From Prevotella sp. UBA6447 (lineage in GTDB: Bacteria; Bacteroidota; Bacteroidia; Bacteroidales; Bacteroidaceae): a stretch of 64,000 nt of DNA. This document shows, piece after piece, positions 1-8,793 of this stretch. The stretch spans positions 9,234 to 73,233 of the forward strand of contig DJOD01000039.1 in assembly GCA_002437115.1 (NCBI GenBank). Direction: 5' to 3'. How positions within the stretch are numbered: the stretch's first letter is position 1; each line of letters begins with the position of its first letter. Made by a program: the position numbers and the translations under genes. Below the pieces are notes generated by a model, which was given only the letters and a program-made list of their open reading frames with translations, was not told where the DNA came from and did not search any database.

Positions 1-620
1 ATGACCTCCTGCGACATGTGCAGCAACTCATACTCGTATCCCAACTTGGACTTCTCGTCGGCTATGGCAGCATAGTCGGCACACATCTTCTGATAGAAAG
101 CGCCCGACAACTTATGGATGCCAACCAGCTCGCCCTTTGCGTCGATTTTGCCACGATTGGTGGAACAACGCGTGAGCGTTCCCTTGGCGTCATGTTCCAC
201 ATAATACTGGTCTTGGAACTTGGTAACCGGCGTGATGAGCATGATGTCTGAATGCGGGTCATCCATAAGTTCCGTGAGCGCGTTACGACTGTAGATAATG
301 TCTGACTCAAGCAGCAAGAAATCGTCGTTGCCGATGGCCTGCCTACAGTTCCACAGCGTAAACATACTGTTTGTTTCCGCATAGCGGGATGAGAACACAC
401 ACTCGATTTGCGGAAACCTACTTTTCAGTTGCTCGTAAGCCTCACGCTTGTAGCCCGTGCCGATGACGATGCGCTCAATGCCACAGCTAATCAGCGTCTC
501 GATGGAGCGCACCACCATTGGTTTTCCGCCACACTCGACAAATCCCTTGGGCATGGTCTCGGTCATGTGGCCGAAGCGGCTGCCCAATCCGGCAGCCATG
601 ATGACAGCAGTCTTAATCAT
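1..620 (-). CDS. Nucleotidyltransferase, probable 2-aminoethylphosphonate cytidylyltransferase (PntC-like), cut by window edge
   Basis: Only the N-terminal 206 residues are present; the frame is open to base 1. The start is an ATG overlapping the phnW stop by 8 nt, so the genes are translationally coupled. The protein opens with a nucleotidyltransferase signature (AAGLGSRF near residues 9-16, then MPKGF and GGKPM), a GIERIVIGTGY strand-turn and an LLESDI metal-site segment, as in LicC/PntC and RmlA-like enzymes. After aepY and phnW the natural role is CTP-dependent activation of 2-aminoethylphosphonate to CMP-AEP for transfer to a surface glycan. That substrate is inferred from context. The missing 3' part could carry a fused domain, for example PEP mutase. 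Confidence 0.75.
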   Translation of the reverse strand, partial: MIKTAVIMAAGLGSRFGHMTETMPKGFVECGGKPMVVRSIETLISCGIERIVIGTGYKREAYEQLKSRFPQIECVFSSRYAETNSMFTLWNCRQAIGNDDFLLLESDIIYSRNALTELMDDPHSDIMLITPVTKFQDQYYVEHDAKGTLTRCSTNRGKIDAKGELVGIHKLSGAFYQKMCADYAAIADEKSKLGYEYELLHMSQEV

Positions 621-1746
621 TGTAATGTGCTGGTATTTGTACGTTATGTTTCTCCAAAGCCTCCTTGAACACAACAAAGAAGTCGCCGATGTCACTCACG
701 TCGATGGTTCCGAGCGAACAGAGGCGGAACGTGTCAGTGGTTGATATCTTGCCTGGGTAGATGGTGAACCCACGCTCGTAGCAATAGTCGTGCACCTGGT
801 CGAAATCCCAATTGGGATCGTCAGGATATTTCACCGACACCACCAGTCCCGACTGTATGTCACGCTGTATGACGTCACGGAAGCCTAATGCCTCCAAGCC
901 ACGGTGTATGGCCTCGAAGGTGCGGTGGTGACGCGCAAACTTCGCCTGCTCACCCTCAGCCCAGAACTCCTTGAAAGCCTGTATGGCAGCGTAGATGGTT
1001 TGCACGGGTGGCGTGAAATGCATCTGCCCCGTCTTCTCAAAGAAATCATACTGCAAGAACAGGTTGCAATAATAAGAGCGTTTCGGATAGTCTTTCGACC
1101 GCTCAATGAGTTCACGGCTTCCGACGATGAAGCTCAATCCTGCCATGGCCATCAGTCCCTTTTGTGCCGAGGCCATACAGAAGTCCACGTTATCCTTGTG
1201 AAGGTCGAAAGGCACCATGCCGAGACTTGACGTCGTGTCGACAACGAAAATAGCACCATGCTGGTGGGCCAAGGCTCCAATCTCGCGGATGGGGTTGAGT
1301 ATACCCGTGCCCGTCTCATGGTGTGTGGTGTAAACCAACGCGATATCGGGGTGGTCGCAGAGCGCGCGCTCCACCTCGTCGAGCGAAGGGCGGTCAAAGA
1401 CCGACGACTGCAGGTCCACATGGGGCAGCCCGTAATACTGGCACACCTCAACGGCACGCGACGAGTAGGCACCATTGTTGACGATGAGAGCGCGCTTTCC
1501 CTCAGGGAGGAGCGAGTTGAGACAGATGTCGATATTGATGGTTCCCGACCCGCAAAACAGCACCGCCGTGTCGGTCTTGAGGTCGCCATGAGCCATTTTG
1601 ACACAGTTGTCGCGCAAGCCTTGCATCAGTCCCGCGAAATCTTTCTCACGCGGGCAAATGTCGGGCACCACCTGAGCCATCTTCACGGTGTCAGTCGTGG
1701 TGGCCGGGCCGGGGTTGAGCAATATGTTACGTTTGATGTTTGTCAT
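613..1746 (-). CDS. phnW: 2-aminoethylphosphonate--pyruvate transaminase
   Basis: Class V PLP aminotransferase of 377 residues, normal length for PhnW/AepZ. The N-terminus LLNPGPATTT is typical of the family, and the PLP lysine is probably K196 in ASAQKGLMA, following the cofactor-binding VVDTTSS. I start at the ATG at 1746; a TTG two codons earlier is less likely. It interconverts phosphonoacetaldehyde and 2-aminoethylphosphonate with alanine/pyruvate. Next to phosphonopyruvate decarboxylase it should run in the biosynthetic direction. It lies 34 bp after aepY and overlaps the downstream nucleotidyltransferase by 8 nt, so the three genes form one operon. Confidence 0.92.
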   Translation of the reverse strand: MTNIKRNILLNPGPATTTDTVKMAQVVPDICPREKDFAGLMQGLRDNCVKMAHGDLKTDTAVLFCGSGTINIDICLNSLLPEGKRALIVNNGAYSSRAVEVCQYYGLPHVDLQSSVFDRPSLDEVERALCDHPDIALVYTTHHETGTGILNPIREIGALAHQHGAIFVVDTTSSLGMVPFDLHKDNVDFCMASAQKGLMAMAGLSFIVGSRELIERSKDYPKRSYYCNLFLQYDFFEKTGQMHFTPPVQTIYAAIQAFKEFWAEGEQAKFARHHRTFEAIHRGLEALGFRDVIQRDIQSGLVVSVKYPDDPNWDFDQVHDYCYERGFTIYPGKISTTDTFRLCSLGTIDVSDIGDFFVVFKEALEKHNVQIPAHYND

Positions 1747-1780
1747 GATCAATGCGTTTGATTATGTTTTGCTGAAAAAA

Positions 1781-2908
1781 TCATTTTGCCAGGAAGTCCA
1801 TGAGTGCCAACTTGTTCTCCTCGGGCGTTGTGGTGGGTCGGCCCAGGTCGGCCCTCGCCCCCTTTTTCACCTTCACCTCCAGAAAGAGCGGAGCCTCGTT
1901 GTCGGTCAGGTCACGCAACACGTCGGCCAAGTCGTCGGCATTGTCCACGCTGAGCACCGTCTTGTAACCACAAGAGGCCGCTATCTCCGGCAAGTCAATT
2001 TTGTAACCCACAGTAGGCTGTCCTCCGACCGAGTCGTGCACACCATTGTTGAACAGTATGTGGTAGAAATTAGTCGCCCCCATACTTCCCGCGATGGCCA
2101 ACGCCCCCATGTGCATGATGACGGCACCATCACCGTCGAAGCAGTAGACATTCCTGTCGGGTTGCTGCAAGGCGATTCCTAATGCTATTTGTGAGGCGTG
2201 CCCCATGGAGCCCACTGTCAGGAAGTCGCGCTCATGCCCCTGCTGCTCGGCTGTGCGATACTCAAAGAGTTCGCGACTGATTTTCCCGGTTGTCGACACC
2301 ACGGCAGCGCGGTGGTCCAAGGAGCCCGCGACCATCTGGATGGCCTTTTCGCGCGTGAGCTCCGACTCGTCGGCCACGGTTTTCTGTAGCTTATAGTCGG
2401 CAAAAGTGCCCTTGCATATCACCAGGGCATAGGCTTCGCCCGTGGCACGAATCCGCTCTGCGGCGTGGCTCACTTGCCGAGCCGCCTCGTCCTCATCGTC
2501 CGACAATGTGGCATGCTCAATGCCCATGGTGTCAAGCAGCGGGATGGTCACCTTGCCCTGTTTCACGTGTTGCGGCTCGTCGTGCACACCAGGCTCTCCT
2601 CGCCATCCAATGATGAGGAGCACGGGAATGTGGTACACCTCGCGGTCGGTGAGCGATAGGAGGGGATTCACGGCGTTTCCCTCGCCCGAGTTCTGCATAT
2701 AGACTGCGGGAATCTTTCCTGTAGCCAAGTGGTATCCCGCCGCCAAGCCGACCGCACCTCCCTCATTGGCCGCGATGATGTTGTTGCGCGGTTCCGCGTG
2801 GTCGGTGATGTAGGCACAAAGGTTTTTGAGCAACGAGTCGGGCACTCCCGCGAAGAACGTGATGTCCTCGCCGGCAAGTGCCTCGTAGAATTTTTCAGGT
2901 TGTATCAT
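1781..2908 (-). CDS. aepY: Phosphonopyruvate decarboxylase
   Basis: Thiamine-diphosphate enzyme of 375 residues that decarboxylates phosphonopyruvate to phosphonoacetaldehyde, the irreversible step that pulls phosphonate synthesis forward. The Pyr-domain glutamate is in AANEGGA (about residue 49), and the ThDP motif runs from CFDGDG (259-261) to the FNNGVHDSVGG segment about 28 residues on. I chose the ATG at 2908 (MIQPEKFYEALAG): the in-frame GTG at 2986 adds 26 residues with no family resemblance, and a consensus promoter at 3003-3033 leaves an approximately 85-nt leader. First gene of the visible operon. PEP mutase (aepX), which would supply the substrate, is not upstream and must lie outside the window. 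Confidence 0.92.
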   Translation of the reverse strand: MIQPEKFYEALAGEDITFFAGVPDSLLKNLCAYITDHAEPRNNIIAANEGGAVGLAAGYHLATGKIPAVYMQNSGEGNAVNPLLSLTDREVYHIPVLLIIGWRGEPGVHDEPQHVKQGKVTIPLLDTMGIEHATLSDDEDEAARQVSHAAERIRATGEAYALVICKGTFADYKLQKTVADESELTREKAIQMVAGSLDHRAAVVSTTGKISRELFEYRTAEQQGHERDFLTVGSMGHASQIALGIALQQPDRNVYCFDGDGAVIMHMGALAIAGSMGATNFYHILFNNGVHDSVGGQPTVGYKIDLPEIAASCGYKTVLSVDNADDLADVLRDLTDNEAPLFLEVKVKKGARADLGRPTTTPEENKLALMDFLAK

Positions 2909-3002
2909 AATAGGAAATATTTTTCTAAGCCGCAACGTGTATTCTCCATATTGAAAGGTTTGGAAGAATGATTTGGCGTCACACACATTTCATTTATATA
3001 AG

Positions 3003-3033
3003 CAAAATTACACAAATAAAATGGCTTGGCAAA
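3003..3033 (-). promoter_or_regulatory. Bacteroidota promoter for the aepY-phnW operon
   Basis: On the minus strand TTTG (3033-3030) and TAATTTTG (3010-3003) are separated by exactly 19 nt, matching the TTTG-N19-TAnnTTTG consensus recognised by the Bacteroidota primary sigma factor. It lies about 95 bp upstream of the chosen aepY start. Confidence 0.75.
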
Positions 3034-3064
3034 TAGAACCGCTACTTTTCTCAAAAAAAATGGC

Positions 3065-3111
3065 AACACGCAAAAAAGCCACAAGCATAGCTTGTGGCTT
3101 TTTTGCGTGTT
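3065..3111. terminator. Bidirectional intrinsic terminator after yebC
   Basis: A perfect 21-bp inverted repeat (3065-3085 / 3091-3111) with a 5-nt loop. The GC-rich core GCCACAAG/CTTGTGGC is flanked by six A and six T, so it can terminate in both directions. It lies 25 bp past the yebC stop and separates pheT-yebC from the phosphonate operon promoter. Confidence 0.85.
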
Positions 3112-3135
3112 ATGTAAAGAGTAAGTCCGGTGGCC

Positions 3136-3882
3136 TTATTCCTCTTCCTCGGGCTCCTCCTCAGGCTTCATGTTGGTGTACACATTCTGCACATCGTCAA
3201 ACTCCTCGAGTTTCTCCACCATCTTGTCGATGGTCTCACGCTGCTCGGGCGTCACGTCCTTCAAGTCGGTCGGGATGCGCGTGAACTCAGCACTGGTAAT
3301 TTCGAAGCCATTGTCTTCCAAGTGCTTCTGGATATCACCGAAGCTGGTGGGGTCGCCATAAATGGTAATCTCACCTGTCTCCTCGTCGTAGTCGTAATCC
3401 TCGTCGACACCATAGTCGATGAAGTCGAGGATGAGTTCGTCCATGTCAGTATCGTCTTTCTTCTTGAACGTGAAGACACACTTGTGGTCGAAGAGGAAAC
3501 TGAGCGACCCCTGCGTTCCCAGGTTGCCGTTAAACTTGTTGAACACCGAACGCACATCGGCCACGGTACGCGTGGTGTTATCGGTCAGCGCTTCGACGAA
3601 GATGGCAATGCCGTGGGGGCCGTATCCCTCATAGGGCACTTCCTTGTAATCGCTGGTGTCCTTACCCATGGCGTTCTTGATGGCACGCGTGATGTTGTCC
3701 TTAGGCATGTTCTCGCGCTTGCACGTGGCGATAATGGCACGTAAGCGTGGGTTGTTCTCAGGTTCGCCGCCACCTGCCTTCACGGCGATGGCAATCTCCT
3801 TGCCCAGTTTGGTAAACGTGCGGGCCATGTGCCCCCATCTCTTCAGCTTTGTCGCTTTGCGATATTCAAATGCTCTTCCCAT
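3136..3882 (-). CDS. yebC: YebC/PmpR family transcriptional regulator / translation factor
   Basis: A 248-residue YebC family protein. The N-terminus (MGRAFEYRKATKLKRWGHMA, then FTKLGKEI) and the following AGGGEPENNPRLR and ENMPKDNITRAI segments are diagnostic. The family is cytoplasmic; members act as DNA-binding regulators, and some help ribosomes through difficult stretches such as polyproline. A strongly acidic tail (EEEPEEEE) follows the last domain. It begins 12 bp after the pheT stop and is very likely cotranscribed with it; the 21-bp hairpin just downstream ends the unit. The exact role in this organism cannot be read from sequence. Confidence 0.93.
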   Translation of the reverse strand: MGRAFEYRKATKLKRWGHMARTFTKLGKEIAIAVKAGGGEPENNPRLRAIIATCKRENMPKDNITRAIKNAMGKDTSDYKEVPYEGYGPHGIAIFVEALTDNTTRTVADVRSVFNKFNGNLGTQGSLSFLFDHKCVFTFKKKDDTDMDELILDFIDYGVDEDYDYDEETGEITIYGDPTSFGDIQKHLEDNGFEITSAEFTRIPTDLKDVTPEQRETIDKMVEKLEEFDDVQNVYTNMKPEEEPEEEE

Positions 3883-3894
3883 TGGAAATGTAGT

Positions 3895-6363
3895 TTATCG
3901 GAGTTCGGCTCCGAGTTTATTGGTTAAATTTTTAATGATTTTCTGCATGATGGCCTCAATCTGCTTGTCATTGAGGGTGCGCTCATCATCCTCCAGGATG
4001 AAGTTGACGGCATAACTCTTCTTGCCCGCAGGCAGGTTCTTGCCCTGATAGACATCGAACAGCACGACCTTGCGCAGGATTTTCTTCTCGCTTTGGCGGG
4101 CGATCTGCTCAATCTGCGCAAACTCCACTGTACTGTCAACGAGCAAGGCCAAGTCGCGACTGACAGCTGGGAACTTGGAGAGCTCCTTGAACTGCACCTT
4201 GTTCTTCTTGATGACCTTCATCACAGCCGACCAGTTGAACTCGGCATAGTAGACATCTTTCTCGACACCACACTCATGGCAGACCTTCTTGGCAAGCTTT
4301 CCATACTCGCAGAGAACCTTGCCCACACGGTTCTTCAAGGTGAGCGCCTCCGAGAAGAGATTGTTCTCCGACTTGCTGGTTACCACCAATCCCTCGGGAA
4401 TGCCCACGCGGCGCAGGATGTTCTCCACGTATGCCTTCAGCTCATAGAAACTCGATGCCTCGTCGGGATGTGCCCACGATCCCTCCACGCGCATGCCGGT
4501 GACCCACAAGGCAAGGTGGTTCTCCTGCGAGTAGGCGCTGATTGAAGCGTCGTGGTCGTCTTTCTCGGGTGCATAGTGGTAGGTGTTTCCCAACTCGAAG
4601 AACTTCAGGTTGGCACGCTTGCGGTTGATGTTGCGGGCCAGCGACTCCAGTCCGCCAAACACGAGCGTCTGTCGCATCACGCCGAGGTCGGCGCTAAGGG
4701 GGTTCATCACCTTGGCCGCCGTGGCCCAGCGGTAAGTGTTGAGCTCGTCCTTGTCGTAGTAGCTCTGCTTCGTCATCGAGTTGTTCAGTATCTCGTTGAA
4801 GCCACATCCCACAAGTTGCTCGCTAACGATGTTGGTCAGCTTGTGCTCACGGTCTTGCTCATCAGGCACGGTGAGCGACGACTTCAGCTGCGTGGGAATC
4901 TCCACGTTGTTGTATCCGTAGATGCGCAAGATGTCCTCCACCACATCGCAGGGACGCTTCACGTCCACGCGGTAGGCCGGCACCACAAGGTCGAGACCCT
5001 TGTCATCCTCGGCGGTTATCTTCATCTCCAGGCTTGTGGCAATGCGCTTGATGGTGTCCTCGCCCAGCTTTTTGCCTATCAAGCGGTCGCAATACTCATA
5101 GTTGAGCCGCACGGGGAAGTCGGGCAGCGGGTCGGGATAAACGTCCTTAATCTGCATGGAGACCTTTCCGCCTGTCAGCTGCTGGCAGAGTATGGCCGCC
5201 TGCTTGAGGGCATAAAGGGTGCCATTGGGATCGACACCCCGCTCAAAGCGGAAGCTGGCATCGGTAGACAAGCCATGGCGGCGCGCGCTCTTGCGAATCC
5301 ACGTGGGATGGAAATAGGCGCTCTCGAGCACCACGTTCTTCGTGGTCTCATAGGTGCCCGACCCTTTACCACCGAAGATGCCAGCGATGCACATGGGCTC
5401 CTCGGCGTTGCAGATGCTCAAGTCGTGCTCACCAAGGATGTGCTCCTCACCGTCGAGCGTCACAAACTTCGTGCCCTCGGGCTGCGTGCGCACCACGATC
5501 TTATGGCCTTTCACCATGTCGGCGTCAAAGCAATGCATGGGCTGCCCGTAAGCCATCATGACGTAGTTGGTGATGTCCACGATGTTGTTGATGGGGCGGA
5601 GACCAATGGCCGTCAGCTTGTCCTGCATCCACTTAGGGCTGTCTTTCACATCGCAACCTGTGACGCTGACGCAAGCATAGCGCTTGCAGGCCTCACGGTT
5701 CTCTATCTCCACGTCGATGGGCAAGTCCTCATTGTCGACCGTGAACTGGCCACAGTCGGGACGGTGAAGGCTTGTCTTGTAGCCGCGCTGCACCAGCCAC
5801 GCATAGAGGTCGCGAGCCACGCCATAGTGGCTCAGCGCGTCTGCACGGTTGGCGGTGATGTCGATGTCAATCACCCAGTCGCTTTCCAAGTGGTAATATT
5901 CGGCGGCGGGCATCCCCACCACAGCGTCGGTGGGCAGCACGATGATGCCGGCGTGGTCGGTTCCCACGCCAATCTCGTCCTCTGCGCAAATCATGCCGTA
6001 GCTCTCCACGCCGCGCAGCTTCGACTTCTTGATGGTAAACTCCTTGTCGCCATCATAGAGCACACAGCCGAGGTCTGCCACAATCACCTTCTGGCCAGCG
6101 GCCACATTGGGCGCTCCGCAAACTATCTGCTGCGGATCGCCTTTGCCCAAGTCCACCTGGGTAATATGCAAATGATCGCTATTGGGATGTGGCTCACAAG
6201 TGAGCACCTTGCCCACGAAAAGGCCTTTCAAGCCGCCCTTGATGGCCTGCACCTCGTCCAGCGCATCCACCTCAAGGCCCGTCGATGTCAGCGCGTCAGC
6301 GGTTTCCTGGGGAGTGAGGTCGAAGTCGACATATTCTTTCAGCCACTTGTATGAAATCTTCAT
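3895..6363 (-). CDS. pheT: Phenylalanine--tRNA ligase beta subunit
   Basis: PheT of 822 residues, normal length. It starts MKISYKWLKEYVDFDLTP and has the tRNA-binding EMAP-like domain (about 42-155; LFVGKVL, PHPNSDHLHI), then B3/B4 and B5 domains, a catalytic-like core and a C-terminal ferredoxin-fold anticodon-binding domain (LSKFPAVSRDLALLVD near the end). With PheS (not in this window) it charges tRNA-Phe and hydrolyses misacylated Tyr-tRNA-Phe through the B3/B4 editing site. First gene of a pheT-yebC operon with a consensus promoter at 6405-6435. The leader is too short (about 35 nt) to contain a T-box or attenuator. Confidence 0.97.
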   Translation of the reverse strand: MKISYKWLKEYVDFDLTPQETADALTSTGLEVDALDEVQAIKGGLKGLFVGKVLTCEPHPNSDHLHITQVDLGKGDPQQIVCGAPNVAAGQKVIVADLGCVLYDGDKEFTIKKSKLRGVESYGMICAEDEIGVGTDHAGIIVLPTDAVVGMPAAEYYHLESDWVIDIDITANRADALSHYGVARDLYAWLVQRGYKTSLHRPDCGQFTVDNEDLPIDVEIENREACKRYACVSVTGCDVKDSPKWMQDKLTAIGLRPINNIVDITNYVMMAYGQPMHCFDADMVKGHKIVVRTQPEGTKFVTLDGEEHILGEHDLSICNAEEPMCIAGIFGGKGSGTYETTKNVVLESAYFHPTWIRKSARRHGLSTDASFRFERGVDPNGTLYALKQAAILCQQLTGGKVSMQIKDVYPDPLPDFPVRLNYEYCDRLIGKKLGEDTIKRIATSLEMKITAEDDKGLDLVVPAYRVDVKRPCDVVEDILRIYGYNNVEIPTQLKSSLTVPDEQDREHKLTNIVSEQLVGCGFNEILNNSMTKQSYYDKDELNTYRWATAAKVMNPLSADLGVMRQTLVFGGLESLARNINRKRANLKFFELGNTYHYAPEKDDHDASISAYSQENHLALWVTGMRVEGSWAHPDEASSFYELKAYVENILRRVGIPEGLVVTSKSENNLFSEALTLKNRVGKVLCEYGKLAKKVCHECGVEKDVYYAEFNWSAVMKVIKKNKVQFKELSKFPAVSRDLALLVDSTVEFAQIEQIARQSEKKILRKVVLFDVYQGKNLPAGKKSYAVNFILEDDERTLNDKQIEAIMQKIIKNLTNKLGAELR

Positions 6364-6404
6364 GATTCTATGGTTTGTTTATACCTATTTTTTATAAGTC
6401 CTTG

Positions 6405-6435
6405 CAAAATTACTAAAATTCCATGAACTATCAAA
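6405..6435 (-). promoter_or_regulatory. Bacteroidota promoter for pheT-yebC
   Basis: Minus-strand TTTG (6435-6432), a 19-nt spacer, then TAATTTTG (6412-6405). It is an exact fit to TTTG-N19-TAnnTTTG, 42 bp upstream of the pheT ATG. Confidence 0.78.
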
Positions 6436-6615
6436 GTAAGGTTCACATTTTTTCAACGCACCACAAGGGGCGCATCCGCACGCTTGCCAGTGGCTTCCGC
6501 AGACCAGCCATGGGCTATATTCAGACAGCACTACCGGGCTGCACAGCAAAGAGCAAAAGACACCGCTTGCAGCGAGCCGCGTAACCGACTGTAATACAGC
6601 GAATAACAAATCACA

Positions 6616-6702
6616 GAAAATAATAGCTTGAATTCAAAAAAAATAATAACTATTACTTCTGAAATAATAGCTTAAATTTCAAAATAACATCTATTATTTT
6701 TT
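6616..6702. repeat. AT-rich repeat block in the pheT / lipoprotein gap
   Basis: The gap 6436-6873 has no credible gene. Within otherwise mixed sequence lies an 87-bp AT-rich block holding two direct copies of a roughly 23-bp unit (6616-6638 and 6661-6684, core AATAATAGCTT-AATT-CAAAA) and an inverted copy of the unit's start (CTATTATTTT, 6691-6700). It could be a regulator or nucleoid-protein site, or a degenerate repeat. Nothing else is recognisable in this gap. Confidence 0.45.
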
Positions 6703-6873
6703 GCGGTTCGACACCTATCTCCACGAAAAGGCACTTCTACACAATTTCCACTGGGTGGAACGCGTCGCCAGATGTGGCTAAAAGACTCGCCATGAACAAC
6801 CTGGACAGGTTTCAAAACTTCGGCTGGGCACTTGCCCACAAGGGGAGGGCTTCGCCAAAAACGGCAGTCGGCC

Positions 6874-6910
6874 AAAAATAAAAAGCCGCCTCAGGCTGAG
6901 CCCGAGGCGG
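6874..6910 (-). terminator. Intrinsic terminator of the small lipoprotein gene
   Basis: Minus-strand GC-rich hairpin (CCGCCTC ... GAGGCGG, arms 6904-6910 and 6886-6892) followed by TTTTTATTTTT. It sits 30 bp after the stop of the gene ending at 6940. Confidence 0.85.
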
Positions 6911-6939
6911 TGTCTCTCAATTTTCGTACGCGCTATAGC

Positions 6940-7122
6940 TTACTCAGCAGTAGCAGTTGTGTCAGCAGCAGCAGTTGTGTCAGCAACGGCAGTAGTGTCG
7001 GCTGTGCTGTCAACAACAGCGCTATCAGAGTCCTGAGCAGGAGCTGCAGACTCATTCTTATTGCCACAAGATGCGAAAGAGATAGCGGCCATAGCCACGA
7101 ACATCAAAACTAATTTCTTCAT
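6940..7122 (-). CDS. Small Thr/Ala/Asp-repeat lipoprotein
   Basis: A 60-residue predicted lipoprotein. The signal peptide MKKLVLMFVAMAAISFAS ends in lipobox FASC, with C19 as the lipidated residue. The mature 42 residues are low-complexity and acidic, built on repeats of the form (T/A)ADTTA, with no aromatic residues. The DNA shows matching imperfect tandem repeats, so the length may vary between strains. It has its own -7 box (7174-7181) and a strong terminator, so it is a real monocistronic gene. No enzymatic function is evident; abundant short acidic lipoproteins of this sort occur in Bacteroidota envelopes. Confidence 0.75.
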   Translation of the reverse strand: MKKLVLMFVAMAAISFASCGNKNESAAPAQDSDSAVVDSTADTTAVADTTAAADTTATAE

Positions 7123-7173
7123 TTTCTTTGCTTTTTAAAATCTGTAAAACAATCTATGTTTATTAAAACGCTG

Positions 7174-7181
7174 CAAAGATA
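7174..7181 (-). promoter_or_regulatory. -7 element upstream of the small lipoprotein
   Basis: TATCTTTG on the minus strand fits TAnnTTTG, 51 bp before the ATG. No TTTG lies at the usual distance. Confidence 0.5.
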
Positions 7182-7360
7182 AGGCTTTTTTCAATACGCC
7201 GATATATTTTTCCAAACTTTTTTTTGGCCTCTTCTGTAACTTTTTTGCAAATCGCTATATATCAAGCGATTACATAGTGTTAACCAATGTTAAAGTTTTT
7301 GTGTACCTTAACAGTTTGAAAATATGGAGCCTTCAGCGCAGTTTTGTCACCAGAAAAGCG

Positions 7361-7368
7361 TAACTTTG
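7361..7368 (+). promoter_or_regulatory. -7 element upstream of mtaB
   Basis: TAACTTTG fits TAnnTTTG, 39 bp before the mtaB ATG. No well-spaced upstream TTTG is visible. Confidence 0.55.
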
Positions 7369-7407
7369 CATACCTATTAATATTAAGGCAAAGAAAGACT
7401 TTCGCGA

Positions 7408-8748
7408 ATGATTGACACAAGCGCATTTCAAGGCAAGCGAGCGGCCTACTACACGCTCGGCTGCAAGCTCAACTTCTCGGAGACCTCGACCTTTGGCAAG
7501 ACCTTGGCCGACATGGGCGTGGTGACTGCGGCCAAGGGCGAGCAAGCCGACATCTGCCTCATCAACACCTGCTCGGTAACAGAGGTGGCCGACCACAAGT
7601 GCCGACAGGCCATCCACCGGATGGTGCGAGAAAACCCCGGGGCCTTCGTGGTGGTGACGGGCTGCTATGCGCAGCTTGAGGGCGATACCATCAGCCAGAT
7701 ACCGGGCGTTGACTTGGTGTTGGGTTCCAACGAGAAAGCCAACCTCATACAATACCTCTCTGACGCGTGGGCGCAACCTCGCGAGGGTCACCTGCACCAG
7801 CACCACGGCGTGAGGACGAAAGACATCAAGACGTTCCAGCCGTCGTGCTCACGCGGAAACCGCACGCGCTACTTCCTCAAGGTGCAAGACGGATGCAACT
7901 ACTTTTGCACCTATTGCACCATTCCCTTCGCGCGCGGCCGGTCGCGCAACCCCACCATCGCGTCGCTCGTGGCGCAGGCGGAGCAGGCGGCCGCCGAAGG
8001 GGGCAAGGAGATTGTGCTCACGGGTGTTAATATCGGTGACTTCGGCGAGACCACACACGAGCGGTTCATCGACCTCGTGAAAGCTCTCGATGGCGTGGAG
8101 GGCATACGCCGCTTCCGCATCAGCAGCCTTGAGCCCGACCTGATGAGCGACGAACTAATCGACTACTGTGCGCACAGCCGTGCCTTCATGCCCCACTTCC
8201 ACGTGCCGCTGCAAAGCGGCAGCGACGAGGTGCTGCGGCTCATGCACCGCCGATACGACACGAAGCTCTTCGCCCACAAGATACACCTGATCAAAGAGAA
8301 GATGCCAGATGCCTTCATCGGTGTCGACGTGATGGTGGGCTGCCGGGGCGAGAAACCTGAGCACTTCGAGGAGTGCCATGAGTTTCTCAAAGCGTTGCCT
8401 GTCACACAGCTACATGTGTTTCCCTACTCGGAACGTCCGGGCACGGCCGCACTCCGCATACCCTACGTGGTGGACGACAAGGAGAAGAAACTGCGTGCAC
8501 ACCGACTGTTGAAACTCTCTGACGAGAAGACCCAGGCCTTCTATGCCAACCACATTGGCCATGAGGCCGACGTGCTCTTTGAGAAAGCAGCAAGGGGAAA
8601 GGCCATGCACGGCTTTACGGAAAACTACATCCGCGTAGAGCTGTCTCCCGCGCAAGCGCGAGAGGAGTACGACAACCAAATCCTGCACGTCAGACTGGGC
8701 GACTTCAACCATGACAAGTCGGCTCTGAAGGCTGAAATATTGGAATGA
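7408..8748 (+). CDS. mtaB: tRNA (t6A37) methylthiotransferase MtaB
   Basis: Radical-SAM methylthiotransferase of 446 residues. The N-terminal MTTase domain has cluster cysteines C19 (TLGCKLN), C55 (NTCSVTE) and C86 (TGCYAQ). The radical-SAM motif CNYFCTYC (C163, C167, C170) binds the second 4Fe-4S cluster, and a C-terminal TRAM-like region follows. The CNxxCxYCxIP signature and spacing match MtaB, which converts t6A37 to ms2t6A37 in ANN-decoding tRNAs, better than MiaB or RimO. A glycosyltransferase follows after 45 bp and may be cotranscribed. Confidence 0.93.
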   Translation: MIDTSAFQGKRAAYYTLGCKLNFSETSTFGKTLADMGVVTAAKGEQADICLINTCSVTEVADHKCRQAIHRMVRENPGAFVVVTGCYAQLEGDTISQIPGVDLVLGSNEKANLIQYLSDAWAQPREGHLHQHHGVRTKDIKTFQPSCSRGNRTRYFLKVQDGCNYFCTYCTIPFARGRSRNPTIASLVAQAEQAAAEGGKEIVLTGVNIGDFGETTHERFIDLVKALDGVEGIRRFRISSLEPDLMSDELIDYCAHSRAFMPHFHVPLQSGSDEVLRLMHRRYDTKLFAHKIHLIKEKMPDAFIGVDVMVGCRGEKPEHFEECHEFLKALPVTQLHVFPYSERPGTAALRIPYVVDDKEKKLRAHRLLKLSDEKTQAFYANHIGHEADVLFEKAARGKAMHGFTENYIRVELSPAQAREEYDNQILHVRLGDFNHDKSALKAEILE

Positions 8749-8793
8749 GAAAGCTAAAACATCAAAGATAACAAAACTAAAAACAACGGGAAA

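Noticed and set aside
4552..6354. 600-codon open frame on the plus strand
   Set aside because: It lies entirely antisense to pheT, has a composition mirrored from it and no domain or promoter; pheT is certain.
6385..6609. 74-codon minus-strand open frame upstream of pheT
   Set aside because: It crosses the pheT promoter and does not resemble a protein.
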